Assembly (NCBI GenBank): GCA_941918925.1
Contig: OW799233.1
Location: forward strand, 43,390,275 to 43,454,274
DNA from: Phyto melanocephala
Taxonomy: Eukaryota > Arthropoda > Insecta > Diptera > Rhinophoridae
Length of the DNA: 64,000 bases
Direction: 5' to 3'
Every line of letters starts with the position of its first letter. Within the stretch, counting starts at the first letter, position 1. Position numbers and translations under genes: made by a program. Under the pieces are notes generated by a model. It did not search any database. It was not told where the DNA came from and saw nothing but the letters and a program-made list of their open reading frames with translations. Of this stretch, positions 1 to 12,906 are shown piece by piece.

Positions 1-309
1 CCCTAATTTATTCTAATTGCGGAAAGCCTGAGAAAGCTTAATAATAAAAAATTAAATTATAGAAGAATAAAAGATAAATGCCAAAAATTATTTGTTAGTT
101 TCACAGTTTCAGCAATACAAACAACAAAATGCCAATTTTAGGGCACAGAGAAATCTGCATACTGCTAACTTAACGTACCAATATTAGCAACCATGCAAAA
201 TCAATAATGCTACCAACTAATGTCAGCTGTTAGATAATTTACAGTTACTATTTCCGTGTTAATTTGAAGCAAATTCTTTTTTTCAAAAAAGCTAATAATA
301 TTAAAAAAA

Positions 310-720
310 TGAATGAAAAGGGAAAAGAAACTTGTTTAAAGTTACGAATGCTTATTATTAAATACCACGAAAATGGAAAATCTACAAGAAATTGGCGAAT
401 TAGTTGGACGTTCGCATTCAACTGCACGAACAATAATTATAAACTATAAAGAAACAAAATGCTTTGAAAGTAAGGCAAGAAGTGGCCGTCCGCCTAAAGT
501 AGCTCCACGTATAAAACGCCAGATTCTTGGGGAAATAAAAAAATCCAAGAATTACAGCAGTGGAAATGTCAAAATACATGGATTTAAATAATATTGTTTC
601 AGTTCCCCAGAAACAATCTTAAGTGTACTCAGAAATAGCGAATATCATAGTCGTGTGTGTGCCCAGGAAGAAACCCATACATTAGCGAAATTAACAAAGC
701 CAAACGTTTAGAATTTGATA
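310..720 (+). pseudogene. Tc1-like transposase, N-terminal remnant
   Basis: Frameshifted coding remnant. Reading 310-380 and then 373-591 in another frame gives a helix-turn-helix segment (around ENLQEIGELVGRSHSTART) followed by the ESKARSGRPPK linker typical of Tc1 transposases. From 600 to 720, scraps equivalent to PETILSVLRNSEYHSRV and then KPYIS..NKAKR-like residues are recognisable with stops. The same family appears on the minus strand at 1565-2062, where the matching GYHGRVARRKPYITKVN stretch is in frame. No DDE residues remain in this copy. It is non-functional. Confidence 0.7.
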
Positions 721-729
721 TTTTGTGTT

Positions 730-891
730 ATGGGTCGATTATGGATAGCAACTGAACCTCAGTTACGTTGCCAGTTGCCAAAAAAGGCATTACAGATTGC
801 AACTGGCAACTACTAGCTGTCACTGGCAACTACCAGTAGTTCACAGCTGGTAACGCAACTGAAGTTCGGTTGCTATCCATAATCGACCCAT
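730..891. mobile_element. Foldback MITE, 162 bp
   Basis: Begins ATGGGTCGATTATGG and ends with the exact inverse. The arms stay about 90 % complementary for roughly 45 bp, with inner TTGCCAGTTGCCA-like repeats. It interrupts the Tc1 remnant. The 15-bp sequence AATTTGATATTTTGT occurs on both sides (712-726 and 894-908) and could be a long target duplication. No coding capacity. Superfamily not recognised. Confidence 0.75.
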
Positions 892-1290
892 TAAATTTGA
901 TATTTTGTTGATTTTGTTAATAAATGAATTGAACTTTATTTCTTCAATTTACTATTGTTAGCCGTTTTCATTGCCACTTTATTAAGTAGCAACTAAAATT
1001 CTGTAGGTTGCTTATATTATCCACATTTGAGAAAAATATGAGGGTATGTAGAGTTTTCTGTGCCACTGTACGTAAGTTCATAATTATTTATATTTTAGCC
1101 CCCCAAGTTCTGAAAATTTTGCATTCAAAACAGTGAGCCTTAGATTTGGCGTCATGATTTTTGTAGTTCAGTAAAAAAAATTGTTTTATTACAATTTGTT
1201 TGTAAATATATTTTTTTCTTTCTGCTTTCATACCGTAAAATCAACTTTTCTCCATATGTTCGTGTTCGATTTGTATAATTATTATTTTAT

Positions 1291-2122
1291 TATACCCTTC
1301 ACAGTGAGTGTAAAAGGGGAATATATCGGTTTGTCATTCCATGTGAAATTTCTACAATTTTTATTTCCGACCCCAAAAAGTATATATTTTCTGAAAGCTT
1401 ATGAATAGGGGAATCAATGAAGCACTGAACGTCTGTCAGGCTGTCCGTGTGTATGTTGAAATCAACTTTCCAAGACCCGTGTAAGGTACCAAAATATCAG
1501 AAATATTCGGGAGCAGATTTTTATTTATTTATCTTTTCTTTTTTTGAAACATACATACATAGTGGGGGTAGTTTTAAGCTGCTTAGGAGCATTATACAAC
1601 AGCCAAAGTCTAACGATCTCCGCAGTGTACTTTAGGTCGTTGTCTTGTTGGAACCAAAATGTAGATGACAAATCAAATTTTTTTACGCACTTAGCCTTAA
1701 ATCTCTTTTTAAAATTTTAAATAGGCCCATTTATCCATTGTAGATTGAATAAACTCCATCTGACCCACACCTACAGCCGCCATACAACCCCACACAATAA
1801 TCCCACCACCACCGTCCTTAACTGTAGCAGCTAGATTTTGCTTATCAAGAGCAATCCCTGACTTACGCCATACTATTTGACGACCTTTAATGCCAAAAAT
1901 ACAAAATTTGCTCTCATCCGAAAATATCACTTGTTTCCAAAACTCAGGAGGCTTATTTATATAGGCATTAGCAAATTCAATACGTTTTTGTCTGTTCACT
2001 TTAGTAATGTATGGTTTTCTACGGGCAACTCTACCATGATATCCGGTTTTTCTTAAAATAACTACACGTTGTGAAGGGTATATAAGATTCGGCACGGCCG
2101 AATCTAGCACTCTTGCTTGTTT
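1291..2122 (+). mobile_element. Helentron-like non-autonomous element carrying a Tc1 fragment
   Basis: Starts with TATACCCTTCACAGTGAG and shares the family's conserved block (GTTTGTCATTCC, CCGACCCC, TATATTTTCTGAAAGCTTATGAATAGG, CTGTCCGTGTGTATGTTG). It ends GAAGGGTATATAAGATTCGG, a GCC-centred hairpin, then CTTGCTTGTT. TATACCCTTCAC and GTGAAGGGTATA are subterminal inverted repeats, and ATTCGGC/GCCGAAT forms a hairpin near the 3' tip. That is the plan known for DINE-1/Helentron elements. The middle, which is T-rich in other copies, is replaced here by Tc1 transposase sequence (1565-2062). Confidence 0.65.
1565..2062 (-). pseudogene. Tc1-like transposase catalytic-core fragment
   Basis: On the minus strand the reading starts at GYHGRVARRKPYIT, continues through FWKQVIFSDESKFCIFG (first catalytic Asp in FSDES) and GGGGIIVWGCM, then frame-shifts near 1700 and resumes as TFWFQQDND (second Asp) to about LKTTPT. 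The third acidic residue region (SPDLNPIEH in intact Tc1 proteins) is absent. It is thus a truncated, frameshifted piece of a DDE transposase. It belongs to the same family as the 310-720 remnant and sits inside a Helentron-like repeat without visible Tc1 inverted repeats. Confidence 0.8.
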
Positions 2123-5100
2123 TTATTTATTAACGTGCACACATATTTTATGCATAAATTAAAAACTATAAAAAACATTTGAATTTACTTATAGGAATCT
2201 TTATTCGTAGTATGTAAGTAATTTGTTATTGCTGTAAAAAAATTATTATTTAAAAGTTAATTGATTGTACAGCTTTTTGAAATAAATTACAAGTGTGCAC
2301 AACACAATTATTGAATTATACATACAAATAACACATTTGATTATGAAAACCAAAGTGTTTGAATAATTGAGGCAAGAAAAAAATTAATAAATAATAATAA
2401 TTATTATTTAAGGAAAATTTTGTATCAACAAACCACAATACTTTTGCCTTCCAGTCCTCCAGTCCAGTCTCAGTTCATTAGAAAATAAAAAGAATAGTGT
2501 AAAATAAACATAAACAAAAGAAAATAAAGCAAGGAAAGGTAGGGCAAAAGATATGAAGAATATTCTACAACTGAATTGTTTTTGTTAAAATTACTTCCCT
2601 TTGTTTCATCAGATTGTTTTAAGGAAGGCTCGGAATACAGCAAGACATGAGACAGAAGATGGTGCCATATCGCTGTAATGAGACATTTTCTGTGAACGCA
2701 TTATTTAAAGAGTTTTAGCTTTTATAGCGGAAAGCTTATGTACATACACGGCGAACTACAGTTTATTCAGCTACTTAAGCGGCAATGTTTGTTTCTACAG
2801 AAGACTGGATCTTGTTTTGGCAAATAAATACATGTGGAACAAGCACATTTAGCAGACCCGAATATCAGGAAACCACCATAGATATTACACTAGTATCCGA
2901 GAGAATGCTATCAAGAGTGGAAAACTGGAAAGCGATATAGGAATTTACTAGAAGTAAACATCAATATATCACCTACACCAGCGGTCACCAACTACTTTCA
3001 TTTGGGGTCCGTTTTTTAAAAAACCATGACCATGGTTTAGATACTAATTAATTGCTTTAATTCGAGTGTATGTGTGAGATTTTGTTGCATCTCACTGATG
3101 GCATGAATATTACTAATGAAATTGTTTGTGCTATCGCTCCCAAATTATCTTTTTTTTTTTTTTGCATAGGTTTCCCTATTACTTGTTAGTTAACGGATCA
3201 TCACCACAGGCAATACTAACTCGTAATCAGTTGCTACCGAATATAAGGCCTACCACATTTTCCATATATTCGTCGTAATACCAACTCGTAGTCCCTCGTA
3301 TCCGAATATAAAGCATTCCGCATTTGGCTTACATTCGTCTAAATACGAGTTCATACTTCGAACTTTCCCACATTTCCCATTGGCAACTCAAACGAAGGTT
3401 TCCTTACTACAGAACTGTGATTTTTGTTCAAACTAACAAACAACGTAGTGTTTTATTCTCAAAGGAAGCAGACCTTTGAAACCACCCGTGGACATATTGA
3501 GCCCTACCCCGGCTGGGAAATAACACTGCATTACAACATAAAAACGGTTTTATAAAAAAATATGTTAATAAAATAAAATGATTTAAAATCATAATTATTA
3601 ATTACAATTGCTCAATTCACAACCTGTCGTAGGTTGTAAGAAGCCCACTTCTCGATAATGAAGGAAAACGTCGACAGAACTTACTTTTTCAGGTATGATG
3701 TATTTATATGACATTCTATAAACATATGTATGTAGGTAAAACTGTTGTACAAAAAACTAATGTAGAAATTATTAACAAAATGTGTACAACTCCTACAACA
3801 GCTTGTGAATTGGGCCATTATATTCTTATTCCTCAGTGTAATAAAAAATTTCTTCCACTCATTGCACTTGCTGAAATTTGTATTCTTTTCTACAGACATT
3901 ACTCAGCTGTTTTTCTTGCTACTGCATTTCAGTGCATTCATTAGGAAATGCAAATATAGTGGGAGTATTTTTTATCTCTCTCTTTAAAAACCTGAGAATA
4001 ACGTGATTTAATTGTAGTGATGAGAAAAGTTAATGCCCTGTTGTTATTGTGTTTTTTTTTTATTTTTTCCTTTCCTCGTTTTTATATCTATTCTTTTTCT
4101 GCTTTATTTAGAAAAACAGTAAGTCGTCACATACATACAAACATACAAACACACATACGTATTTATTACTTTTTGAAGACAATAGGCTGTTATTCTCTGA
4201 CTTCTTCCTTTTAGCTCCTCTTTCTTTCGTAGCCACATTTAAAACTTTGTACATTTCAACATGATTAAAACACAAAACTATGGTTTGGTATAAACAACAA
4301 CAGAAAGTTATGGTGACATTTTAATGTGAGATGAGATGGTACGACAGGCGGGCAGACAAATTTAAAGCAATAATTTTTTTTTACTTTAAGAATACGATAA
4401 ACTTACAAGACGACAACAAGACGGCTATAAAACATTAACTCCAAATAAAGATTGTTTACATTTTTAAAGTTGTTAGAACAGTGATTCACAAACTTTTTCA
4501 ATGATAGAAAATTTATTAATTTTTTTTATTAACAAATATTGAAATCAAAAATATATTGAAACTTTTTTTTTATACAAATACTTATCTTATATCTTTTAAA
4601 ATGTTTAATTTAAAAAAAAAATATAAAATAAAAGTATAAGAAAGTTTTTTAGAATACTATTCGAACACGTTACGCATTTTTGGTTCAACAACAATATGTT
4701 TACATTGTATTTATTTTAAGATAATTTCTTAAAATTGGAAAAAGTGGTGTTTTGTATTCTAGATCGTTGACTATAACCTACACCGACATAAAAATTTTCA
4801 AACAATTTTTCATGTACAAGCACAGTTTTTTTTATATTATTTTTAGTATTATTAGTAGGTATTGAAAGATTGTTAATTAAACAAGCTTTAAAGTTTATAA
4901 ACATTTATTTTCAAACTGTGAATATTATTATTAAAGATTATGTCTCTTTCAATTTATAAATTAAGTTATTTTCACATAGTTATAAGAATTACCTCTCACC
5001 GTTGAGAATTACTGTATATTCTAACAACTTCAATAAAGTAAAGACCAGGTATTTTTTTATTTTAGTTTAAAAATGTTTACACCATTTCCCAAAATAGTGA

Positions 5101-6484
5101 ATTATTTGTAGAAAAAGTAATATCAATATTGGTACATATGGGCATTTCCACAGCAAAAAAAAAAAAAAAAAAAACAAAGCCTTAAAAAATTATGTTGTTT
5201 TAACACATCTAATATTCGAATGCAAAGTCGAACAAGTGCAAAACTTCTGTTTTAAACATTTCCATTGGATGTTTTGATTCGATTAATGATCTTCTTAATG
5301 AGAGACATTATTCATTGATATTTCCTCTTTGAAATATTGGTTAATATATAAAGAATATAAGAAAAATTAAGGTCATTTTTTTTGCTTTACCGTATATTTC
5401 GATGTCGTGTGCCACATTGAAAAAGAACATTTGTTGTCAGTGAGTCGAACATATTTGTATAATGCCCATCAAATATTAGTAACAAACAGATATTTTTATT
5501 GCAAATTAAATTTAGAAAAAAATCGTTGGTAAATAATCTGCGCTTTGCTCTCTTTACGTATTTAAATTTGTAGTGTGTGACATCGTAATTGTAAAATGTA
5601 TAAATTCAAAATGATTTTTGTTTCTAAAATGTCTTTATTTGGATATATGTATGTATATAAATACAAAACTAAAATTGTGAATGTAGATGAGTAAAAACGT
5701 CGGCGAAGAGGTCAGAGGATGAAAACCCAAATTACAAAACTATATTTAAAAAAAACAAGGAAAGAATTCGGAGAGCTAGATAGACGTGGAGAGAAACGGA
5801 AATAAAATCGCATGCGACAACAAGAAATTCGCATATATATCTTTCTGGTCAATACAATTATATTTCCAGAAAATAAAGGTTACACCCCCACTTTAATGGC
5901 TTCATATAATTTCTTTATGGAAAAAGATTTTGAAAGAATAAAGGACTCTAAATTAAAATACATATGTAAGGTTTACTAACAGAAATTATTTTGACACGCC
6001 TACTTTAACACCCATTTCTCACATACTCTGCTTTCAATGAAATTCAAGAGCTCAAAAAGCTACAGAATTGGATGTATTAGATGAGAAAATTTCGCATATT
6101 TAACTATTTGGTAAATTTTATTATAGCGCCAGAAAATAAAAGTGAGAAGCACACCGAATAACGCTTTATCTTAAATTCAAATTATTTCTATATGGGCGAA
6201 AAAACTTAAAAATGTATTCTCTAAGTTGAATTCAAGCATTAATTTTATTATTTTAAAAGAAGAAGGTGCCATGCCCACACAAAGCTAATTGTATTTATTA
6301 ACTACCTCTAACTACCAAATTATGCTCTTCAGTTTCTGTAAAAATACAATATTTTAGTGACAAAGAGTGAGTAGTATCACTTCTAATGTAGAAATACTTA
6401 AGGATTCACTGTAAGACTAAATTTAAGAAAATAAATAAATAACAAATCGAAGTTATAGAAACAAAGTGATACATATTTTAGTAC
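2123..6484. other. AT-rich non-coding DNA
   Basis: No open frame here looks like a protein. Codon content is that of random AT-rich DNA with simple runs (polyT at 3149-3164, polyA at 5153-5174). Around 5870-6450 there are faint internal repeats with phrases such as CAGAAAATAAA and ACGCCTACTTTAACACCC, probably an old decayed repeat related to the next element. I see no RNA gene. Confidence 0.5.
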
Positions 6485-7200
6485 TAGCTAATACCCGGTG
6501 TGCTTCGCCACCCCCATCGTAATGAAATAAAAATTTTATAGTTCAAAAATATATTTATTTTGCAAGTACCACACCTACTATTACTGCATCAACCATTTCT
6601 TATTCAAATAATCATATAGACGTCAAAGTGTCTCTTGCAAAATTTGGGTACTCTATCTATCGCTTCCCAGATATACGAATTTTTGTATTTAATTCATATG
6701 ACAGGTGCCATGCCCACTATTACTAAAACATCCATTTCTTATCAAAATAGTCATATAGATGTCAAAGCTTCTCGTGCAAAATTTGGGTACTCTAACTGTT
6801 ATCGCTTCCCGAATATACGAATTTTAGTATTTAATTGCTATGAGAGCTGCCATGCCCACTATTTCTGATCTACCCATATTTTCCAGAAATGTTTATTTGG
6901 GTGTCAAAGTTGCTCTTGCAAAATTTTAGTACTCTAATCGATATCGTTTTCCAAATATACGAAATTTAGTATTTAATTCATGTGGCCACGCCTACTATTA
7001 AAAGTCCGCCCGTTTTTTACCCAAATGTTCGTGTGGATGTCAAAGTTTACCGTACTTAATTTGAAGACTCTAGCTGCATTAACTTTCCAGACATACAGAA
7101 AGATTCTGTGAAAATTTCAAGGAAATCGGTCCAGCCGTTTAACCGTCTATAAAGCACAAACAAACATACAAACACACATTGATTTTTATGTATATAGATA
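6485..7200 (+). repeat. Dispersed element built of tandem ~140-bp units
   Basis: Begins CTAGCTAATACCCGGTG and ends with GAAATCGGTCCAGCCG followed by a TATATAGATA tip. Inside, a unit containing GTCAAAG..TCTCTTGCAAAATTTGG.TACTCT recurs at about 6621, 6758, 6902 and 7038, a period of about 140 bp. Each unit also has TGCCATGCCCACTATT-like phrases. The same general plan (GCGTTGCTACGCC start, GAAATCGGTTCAGCCG end) recurs at 54687-55886. It is a non-coding dispersed insect repeat; its superfamily is not determined. Confidence 0.6.
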
Positions 7201-8640
7201 AAGAGAATAGTCCATAGCGATTACTGTTAATAACAAAATAATAAATTTTGTGTTATAAAAGAAGGTACATAAAATTTGTAGTGGGTATCAAAAATTCGGC
7301 ACAGCTCTTAAAAAAGCAAATAAATATATTAAAAATCATTATTAATTATTTTATGCAAGTCTAATTCGCGTTTTTTTCATTTTGAATACATACGAATGTC
7401 GCATTCAACATTGGAGAAATGCCCATATGTTTATGAAATTCATACATACCTACTAAGTACCTGTCTATCTTCTCAAAACTGATATCTTTATTGAGATTTT
7501 ACTCATATACAAACCTACATAAATACATACATATTTGTAAAACTATATTAGATATTAATTTATTATTTAGAAATCATAAAAATTATTTTAGACTGTTTCT
7601 TAGTGAAGTAAGGACTATAAAAGTTTTTTTTTTTTTTTTGATATAGTGTATATGTTATCACACACTACTAAATACTACAACTTACTACCTCTACTACTAA
7701 GAGATATTGCTCTTACTCGTACATACTTTGTAGTTGTTTGGTGAATGATGCTGATAACAGAAAAAAGCTTTCATGTGTGAGAATAATTTTACGGTGCTAT
7801 TTTGTATGTGTAGAATCAACATTGCGATGACAACAACGCTTAAACAATAATATTAAAAGAAAAAAAAAGAAAGCCTTTTCTATAATATGTTTTTGTATGG
7901 ACTTGGTTAGGGAAGTGATAACTAAACATGTATGTATGTACAGATGTATGTATGATGAAATAAGATGTCGTAAAAAAGAACAGTGTGCTACATATACTCT
8001 ATGCGCAATTGAAAAACAAATAAATAAAAAACAACATAAAATGAATCTTTTCTTTATCTTTTTTTTAAAATAAACAAACAATAACAATGGGAGAATGCTG
8101 ATAGAATTAAGAATGGGAACCAAAATTCAAAGTTAAGAAAATGTAATAAAAATAAATGTATTAGTACCTACTTATATGACTATAATATGCAAAACTTTGC
8201 GAAAATAGGAAGATTTTTATAGTTATCTTAGGGAGTATAAACAAATGTAACGAGAAGAAGGTAAAGATTATGCTACGTAAATCGAATATAGAACATACAT
8301 TGTATGTACATATTTTAAAAAACGTATGAACTTATATTAATTACATATTTATTATTTAACAGCTTTTAGCTAGAGTTAGTAGACTTGTATTAACTGTGAA
8401 GCTTCACAGGTTTTAGCATCGTTAAAATGAAGAAGCACCCGGTACCGATATATCGGCGATATTTCAGGTTTCCCAAAATATTTATACCTATAAGCGATGC
8501 CTAAAATGTCTTAATTAATAAAAGATATACGGTTAACGCAACCCTCGATATGCGCAAACCCTCGATTATCGAAACACCCAAATTCTTAACATTATTGACT
8601 CTGTAAACGCAATTTTAAAATAAAACCAACTTAGTTTAAA
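7201..8640. other. AT-rich non-coding DNA
   Basis: No gene supported. Open frames are short and low in complexity. Simple runs such as the polyT at 7625-7639 are present. The stretch 8440-8640 includes palindromic AT-rich phrases (CGATATATCGGCGATAT) and GGTTAACGCAACC, which may belong to the inverted-repeat end of the pogo remnant that follows. Confidence 0.45.
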
Positions 8641-8659
8641 TATTTGGTTGTTCTAGCAA

Positions 8660-8920
8660 AAAAAGAAAAAATGCATTCAGTGACAAAATTTGTTAAACTA
8701 ACAATAAAGCAAAAGAAAACGATGTGAAAGCGATTGACAACAAAGTTCACAGATCAACAGTATGTAGAATTAAAAAAAAAAACAAAAAAGCATCAAAGAA
8801 GTTTGTGGCAAATGATAAATCTGGAGCTGGTAAGAGTTCCGAATATTCCAAAATGAAGAAAACTTTTTACAAGTGGTTCATTAAACAAAACTTGTTTATT
8901 AACATTATAACTTGATTTTA
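8660..8920 (+). pseudogene. pogo/Tigger-like transposase, DNA-binding fragment
   Basis: Pieces of the N-terminal CENP-B/psq-type helix-turn-helix region. LTIKQKKT is followed, after a deletion or frameshift, by KAIDNKVHRSTVCRIKKKNKK and then by the second helix-turn-helix entry EYSKMKKTFYKWFIKQ. In intact pogo-family transposases these are separated by more sequence. The DDE domain is absent. It is a short relic of a Tigger-type element, with no clear inverted repeats. Confidence 0.6.
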
Positions 8921-8929
8921 CGAAACTAC

Positions 8930-11900
8930 AAAAAATTTATTTTTTTCCTTATGAACAATTTAAAAAAGTAGAAAAATCATTTAATCTTTAAAATGGCTCT
9001 CCTGAACAAAACTTGTTTTTACCCTTAGGTCCCTTTCCCTATGCGCTGTCACATATGGATATTATTTATGTTTCTAGAATCCGAACGATCGCTTTGAGTA
9101 AAAATTAAACACGTATTTTGTTATTGTTACAAAAACAAATTACACGCAACACCGTCACTCAAACCGATCGGATGGTAAAAGCAAAATATACATATATGAT
9201 ACCAAGGCGAATTCATTCGCCTTGTATGATACTTAGCAAAACGTAGTGTTACACAAGGATGTGAGTTCTTTACGTTGTTAGCATAAAATTTTATTTTTTG
9301 TAAATTGTTTGAAAAAAAAAACAGAAGCACGTTTTAATTGTGTGATGCATTTTGTCAGCTGAATCGTAGCATCACGATACAAATCATTTTCACTAGTATA
9401 AAAAATAAGCTTTCGTTAAATAATTTGAATTTTAAAACAAAATTCATTGAAAAATTCCAATCGAATACTTTTTGCTTTTTCCGTTAAGATTTGTTTCTTT
9501 AAATTCTAACTGCATTATTCAAACAAATTATCAAATGTTTTTTTACGTTTTATATTTTTTTAAAATAATTTTTACTAATAATGAAGTAAGTACCTATTTA
9601 TGTATGTAGTTAAAACATAATGATAGATTTTTGAGTGATTTAGGTTTAAAAAAAAAGTTTTGTTAAGATTTTAAAATGCTTTAAAAGCTTTTAGTTTAGC
9701 AAATAAATGTATAAGTACCTAAGTAGGTATAAGAAAATTTTTAAAAATGTTCTTGACTTGAGTAAACCGTGTTTAACATACACATGTAGTACATAATACA
9801 CTTACTTTTTGTATAAGTTTGTTAAATTTAATAAATTATTTAAAAGAGCAGTCCTAATTTTGAAATTTCTTTAAATTGTTTCATAAAATCAACTCTATTT
9901 TTATACTCTCCCTGAAAATAAGAAGGGTCACTTTATAAAACCCCCCCATTCAACAAAAATAAAACAAAATAGGGAAATGTTTACAAGAACAAAAAACCAA
10001 AATGTAAAGTAAACTAACGGAAACAAGAGGAAGATGAATTATGAATGAGGGAGTACGAGTGGGAGTGGTATTACAAAAAAATGCGAAGGTGGGATGTCAT
10101 AAGAATCTGTGGTAGATTTTTTTTGTGATGCCAGACAAACAGTAAAAGAAATGAACTTGTTTTAAATGCTATTAAAAACATCCACTAGCTTAAATCTTAA
10201 GATGTTGGTAGGTAGGTACCTATTTATTCAGTTTTAGTTGAACTTACCCAAAATAAAATATTGATTAAGACCATTAAAAATTTCACACACGAACAGCAGC
10301 CGTTGAGACCCATTTTTGTTGTTGTTTTTCTACTATTCCTTTTTTGTATACACAGTGGTTATTGTTGTTGCTGCTGTAGTTTTTTTTTAATAATAATAGA
10401 GATTTTTTTTGTTTTCTTTATTTCACTCTTTGTTAGTTTTTCTTCTCAATTTATTGTTTTTTTTTTATTTATAATAAAAAGGAGTTCTTAATGTAAGCAG
10501 ATGGCATACATACACACCATGATTACTCTCTCATTAAGAAATTTTCACACATACTAATGCACTAGAAGAATTATTTGTTCTTATTCAAATCACTACTGTA
10601 CAACTTTACGTAGTTGAGTGAGTAGGTAGGTACCTGGAATGGGTTTTAAACAGATTTTTGTTCAGAGCTGATCTTGGTACTTTTAAGGGTTTAAATTTGT
10701 AAAAGAAAAACATTTTCTAGGTGCATACATATGTATACCCTTTTTTGGTGTATACATACATATGTATAGGCATAGTAAATTTTACTATTAAATTTTCAAT
10801 AAATTCACAATTTATATAATTTTTTAAAGGAGTTATCCATGAAATTTTGAGTAAAATTAAAATTAAATTTGTCAAAAATTTAGACATTTAGTAGTCAAGT
10901 ACTGAAATCGAGCATATGTACATATATAAAAATTTTAAACAAATTGAGAATTAAAAAAAAAAAAATTTTAATTAATAAATTTTATTTTAAAAAATTTATA
11001 AACGTACAGGTAGCTATGTATGTATTTTACAACAAAATATTATAGATTCGTTGGAAGCATTACCATTTAGGTATTTATTTTTTGAATTTTTTAAAAAATA
11101 TTATTTGACCGTTTATTTATTTATTATTTTTTAGAAGTTAGGACGAAACCTTTGAATTATTTTTATAAATTCAATGTACCTACATAATATGTTGTTTTTT
11201 TAATTGGGGTATTATTTTTGCAACTTTTTCACAAATACACACAATCATTTAAAAACTCTCATCTCAAATAGGTATCAAACTGGGGCTTCCTTTGACCTCT
11301 TTTAACTTTCTCTAGATTGTTGTTATTTTTCCTACTGTTTTTTTTAATTCTCCTTTAGTTTTTGCTGATATATGTATGTATGTACCTATACGTGAAGATT
11401 GTGCCTGACTTTGTTACTGATTTCATTGACTTCTTAATGCTTTATTTACTTTTCCACTCTTTATTTATATGATTATTATTGGAAGTTAAATAAATAAAAA
11501 TTGTTTTTTTTTTTACACCAACTACAAAAAACAAACCCAAATTTCTTTTTATTCTCTCCAATTTTTTTATATGATAGCACTTTACATTCTCGATTTAAAA
11601 ACGCGTTTTTTTCCTTGCAGCAATTTTAGATTGGTGTTTGTTATTAATTATTTCCACAAATTATGATTTTTTTTAAATATATTTTATCTGTTTAACACAC
11701 AAAATTTTTCTACCGCTCCGTTCGTTCTCTCGCAACTGTCTGATTTTAAAATTAATAGAATCTGTTTTCCCTTCTGAGGATTTTCCAAATTAAAGAAAAC
11801 AGATAGACACATGCACACACACACACATACATTCTTATAGTATTCAAAAGATACAGCAACATTACCACCACCTATTTAAATATATACACCATAGTTTTGT

Positions 11901-12189
11901 TGTTGAGATACATTCGTAAATTGATGAAAAAAAAACACTTCAAACTCTCTCTTTAGTTATTTTTTGCAGTCGCTCTCTTTATATCTTACAGGTTTGATAG
12001 TAGCGGGATAAATCGATTTAAATTATAGTTAGTGTTGGGCTAAAAGTATTGAGCCAATGTACGTAACAAACGGCAGCAAACGTTATATGAAACAAATATG
12101 TATATATTAGATGAAAGTTAGTAATAAAATTTATCAAATATTATCTAAAAAAATTATAACAACTATATTTTGCATAACATATATACTAT
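8930..12189. other. AT-rich non-coding DNA
   Basis: No coding or RNA gene supported. The longest frames (for example 10261-10491) are T-rich and read as strings of F, L, I, V and S, which is a composition effect. Short microsatellites (CACA at 11814-11829, GTATGTATGT at 11373-11384) and polyT runs occur. Confidence 0.5.
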
Positions 12190-12491
12190 GGGCCGTATTC
12201 ATAAAAAGTATTTTAGGTTTATTTAAAGCTGTGCTGAATTGACGCACAATAATAAAATTATCCCCATCAAATTCTCTGTGGTCACATGATTGACTCATTT
12301 TACATAAATTTAATTGTCACGAATTGACGCAAAACGATTAAGTGTCAATAATTGTCGCACTACAATCACACGATTGTTCTAATGCACGGCAACTCTGAGA
12401 AACAGCTGTTGTGGTAGATGCCAAATTTTGTTTTGTTTATATTAGCTTAAATTTTAAAACATTTTGCATTCAATCTTTTTCTTACGTAAAG

Positions 12492-12818
12492 ATGATTTGT
12501 TCTGTAAAGAAGAAACAAATTGCATCAGCTTTAATTATCGCGTGTGTACTTAAAGATATAAAAACTGAAAAAATGAATAAAAGAATAGTTAAAAGAAGTA
12601 CGTGGGTCAGAGAGTGGCTCACAAAAAGAACCACTGATGGCGCATATGAAAAAACATTGATGGAGTTTCGTGAAATAAAAAACAAAAACTTTTTGTTCAA
12701 AAATTTTATTCGGATGAATGATGAAACGTTTAAGGAATTGTTGCAAATAGTGTCACCATATATTAAAAAGCAAGACACAAATATGCGGAAGGCTATTCCA
12801 GAACAAGTACTTCAGTAG
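12492..12818 (+). pseudogene. PIF/Harbinger transposase, N-terminal fragment
   Basis: About 108 residues matching the first part of Harbinger-type DDE nucleases: the WVREWLTKRTTDGAYEK segment, then FKNFIRMNDETFKELLQIV and NMRKAIPEQV. Intact proteins continue through a DDE domain of some 250 more residues, but here the frame stops at 12818. The next bases are the antisense of the second Harbinger protein gene, so an internal deletion has joined the two. Start chosen at the Met (12492) before the conserved KKKQIASALIIACVLK stretch. Confidence 0.75.
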
Positions 12819-12906
12819 AATCATCTATTGCAATGTACAAAGGTGTTTGTGGTTGATGATAAACTTCAGTAGAGTCATCTATTGCAATGTAGTCATCGAA
12901 TTCCAT
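12793..12906 (-). pseudogene. Start of the second Harbinger-type ORF, truncated
   Basis: A 37-residue minus-strand frame beginning MEFDDYIAIDDSTEV, in which the block YIAIDDSTEV occurs twice because of an internal 55-bp duplication (12811-12838 and 12866-12893 share TTCAGTAGARTCATCTATTGC). PIF/Harbinger elements carry a second protein gene (Myb- or MADF-like), and this acidic N-terminus in convergent orientation fits that role. The rest is deleted. The assignment rests on position, not on a recognised domain. Confidence 0.4.

Larger units (their letters stand above)
141..1069 (+). mobile_element. Degraded Tc1-like DNA transposon
   Basis: A broken Tc1-like element. The right end near 1069 reads, inward on the other strand, CAGTGGCACAGAAAA, and a degenerate counterpart GGCACAGAGAAA lies at 142-153, so weak terminal inverted repeats are suggested. 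Inside are the N-terminal DNA-binding part of a transposase (about 310-600, continuing as frameshifted scraps to 720) and a nested foldback MITE (730-891). The catalytic core is missing, so this is an internal-deletion relic. The exact left border is uncertain. Confidence 0.6.

Noticed and set aside
7797..8123. Minus-strand open frame of 108 residues
   Set aside because: Composition is F/L/I/C-rich from a T-rich strand; no domain, no splice context, no conservation signal visible.
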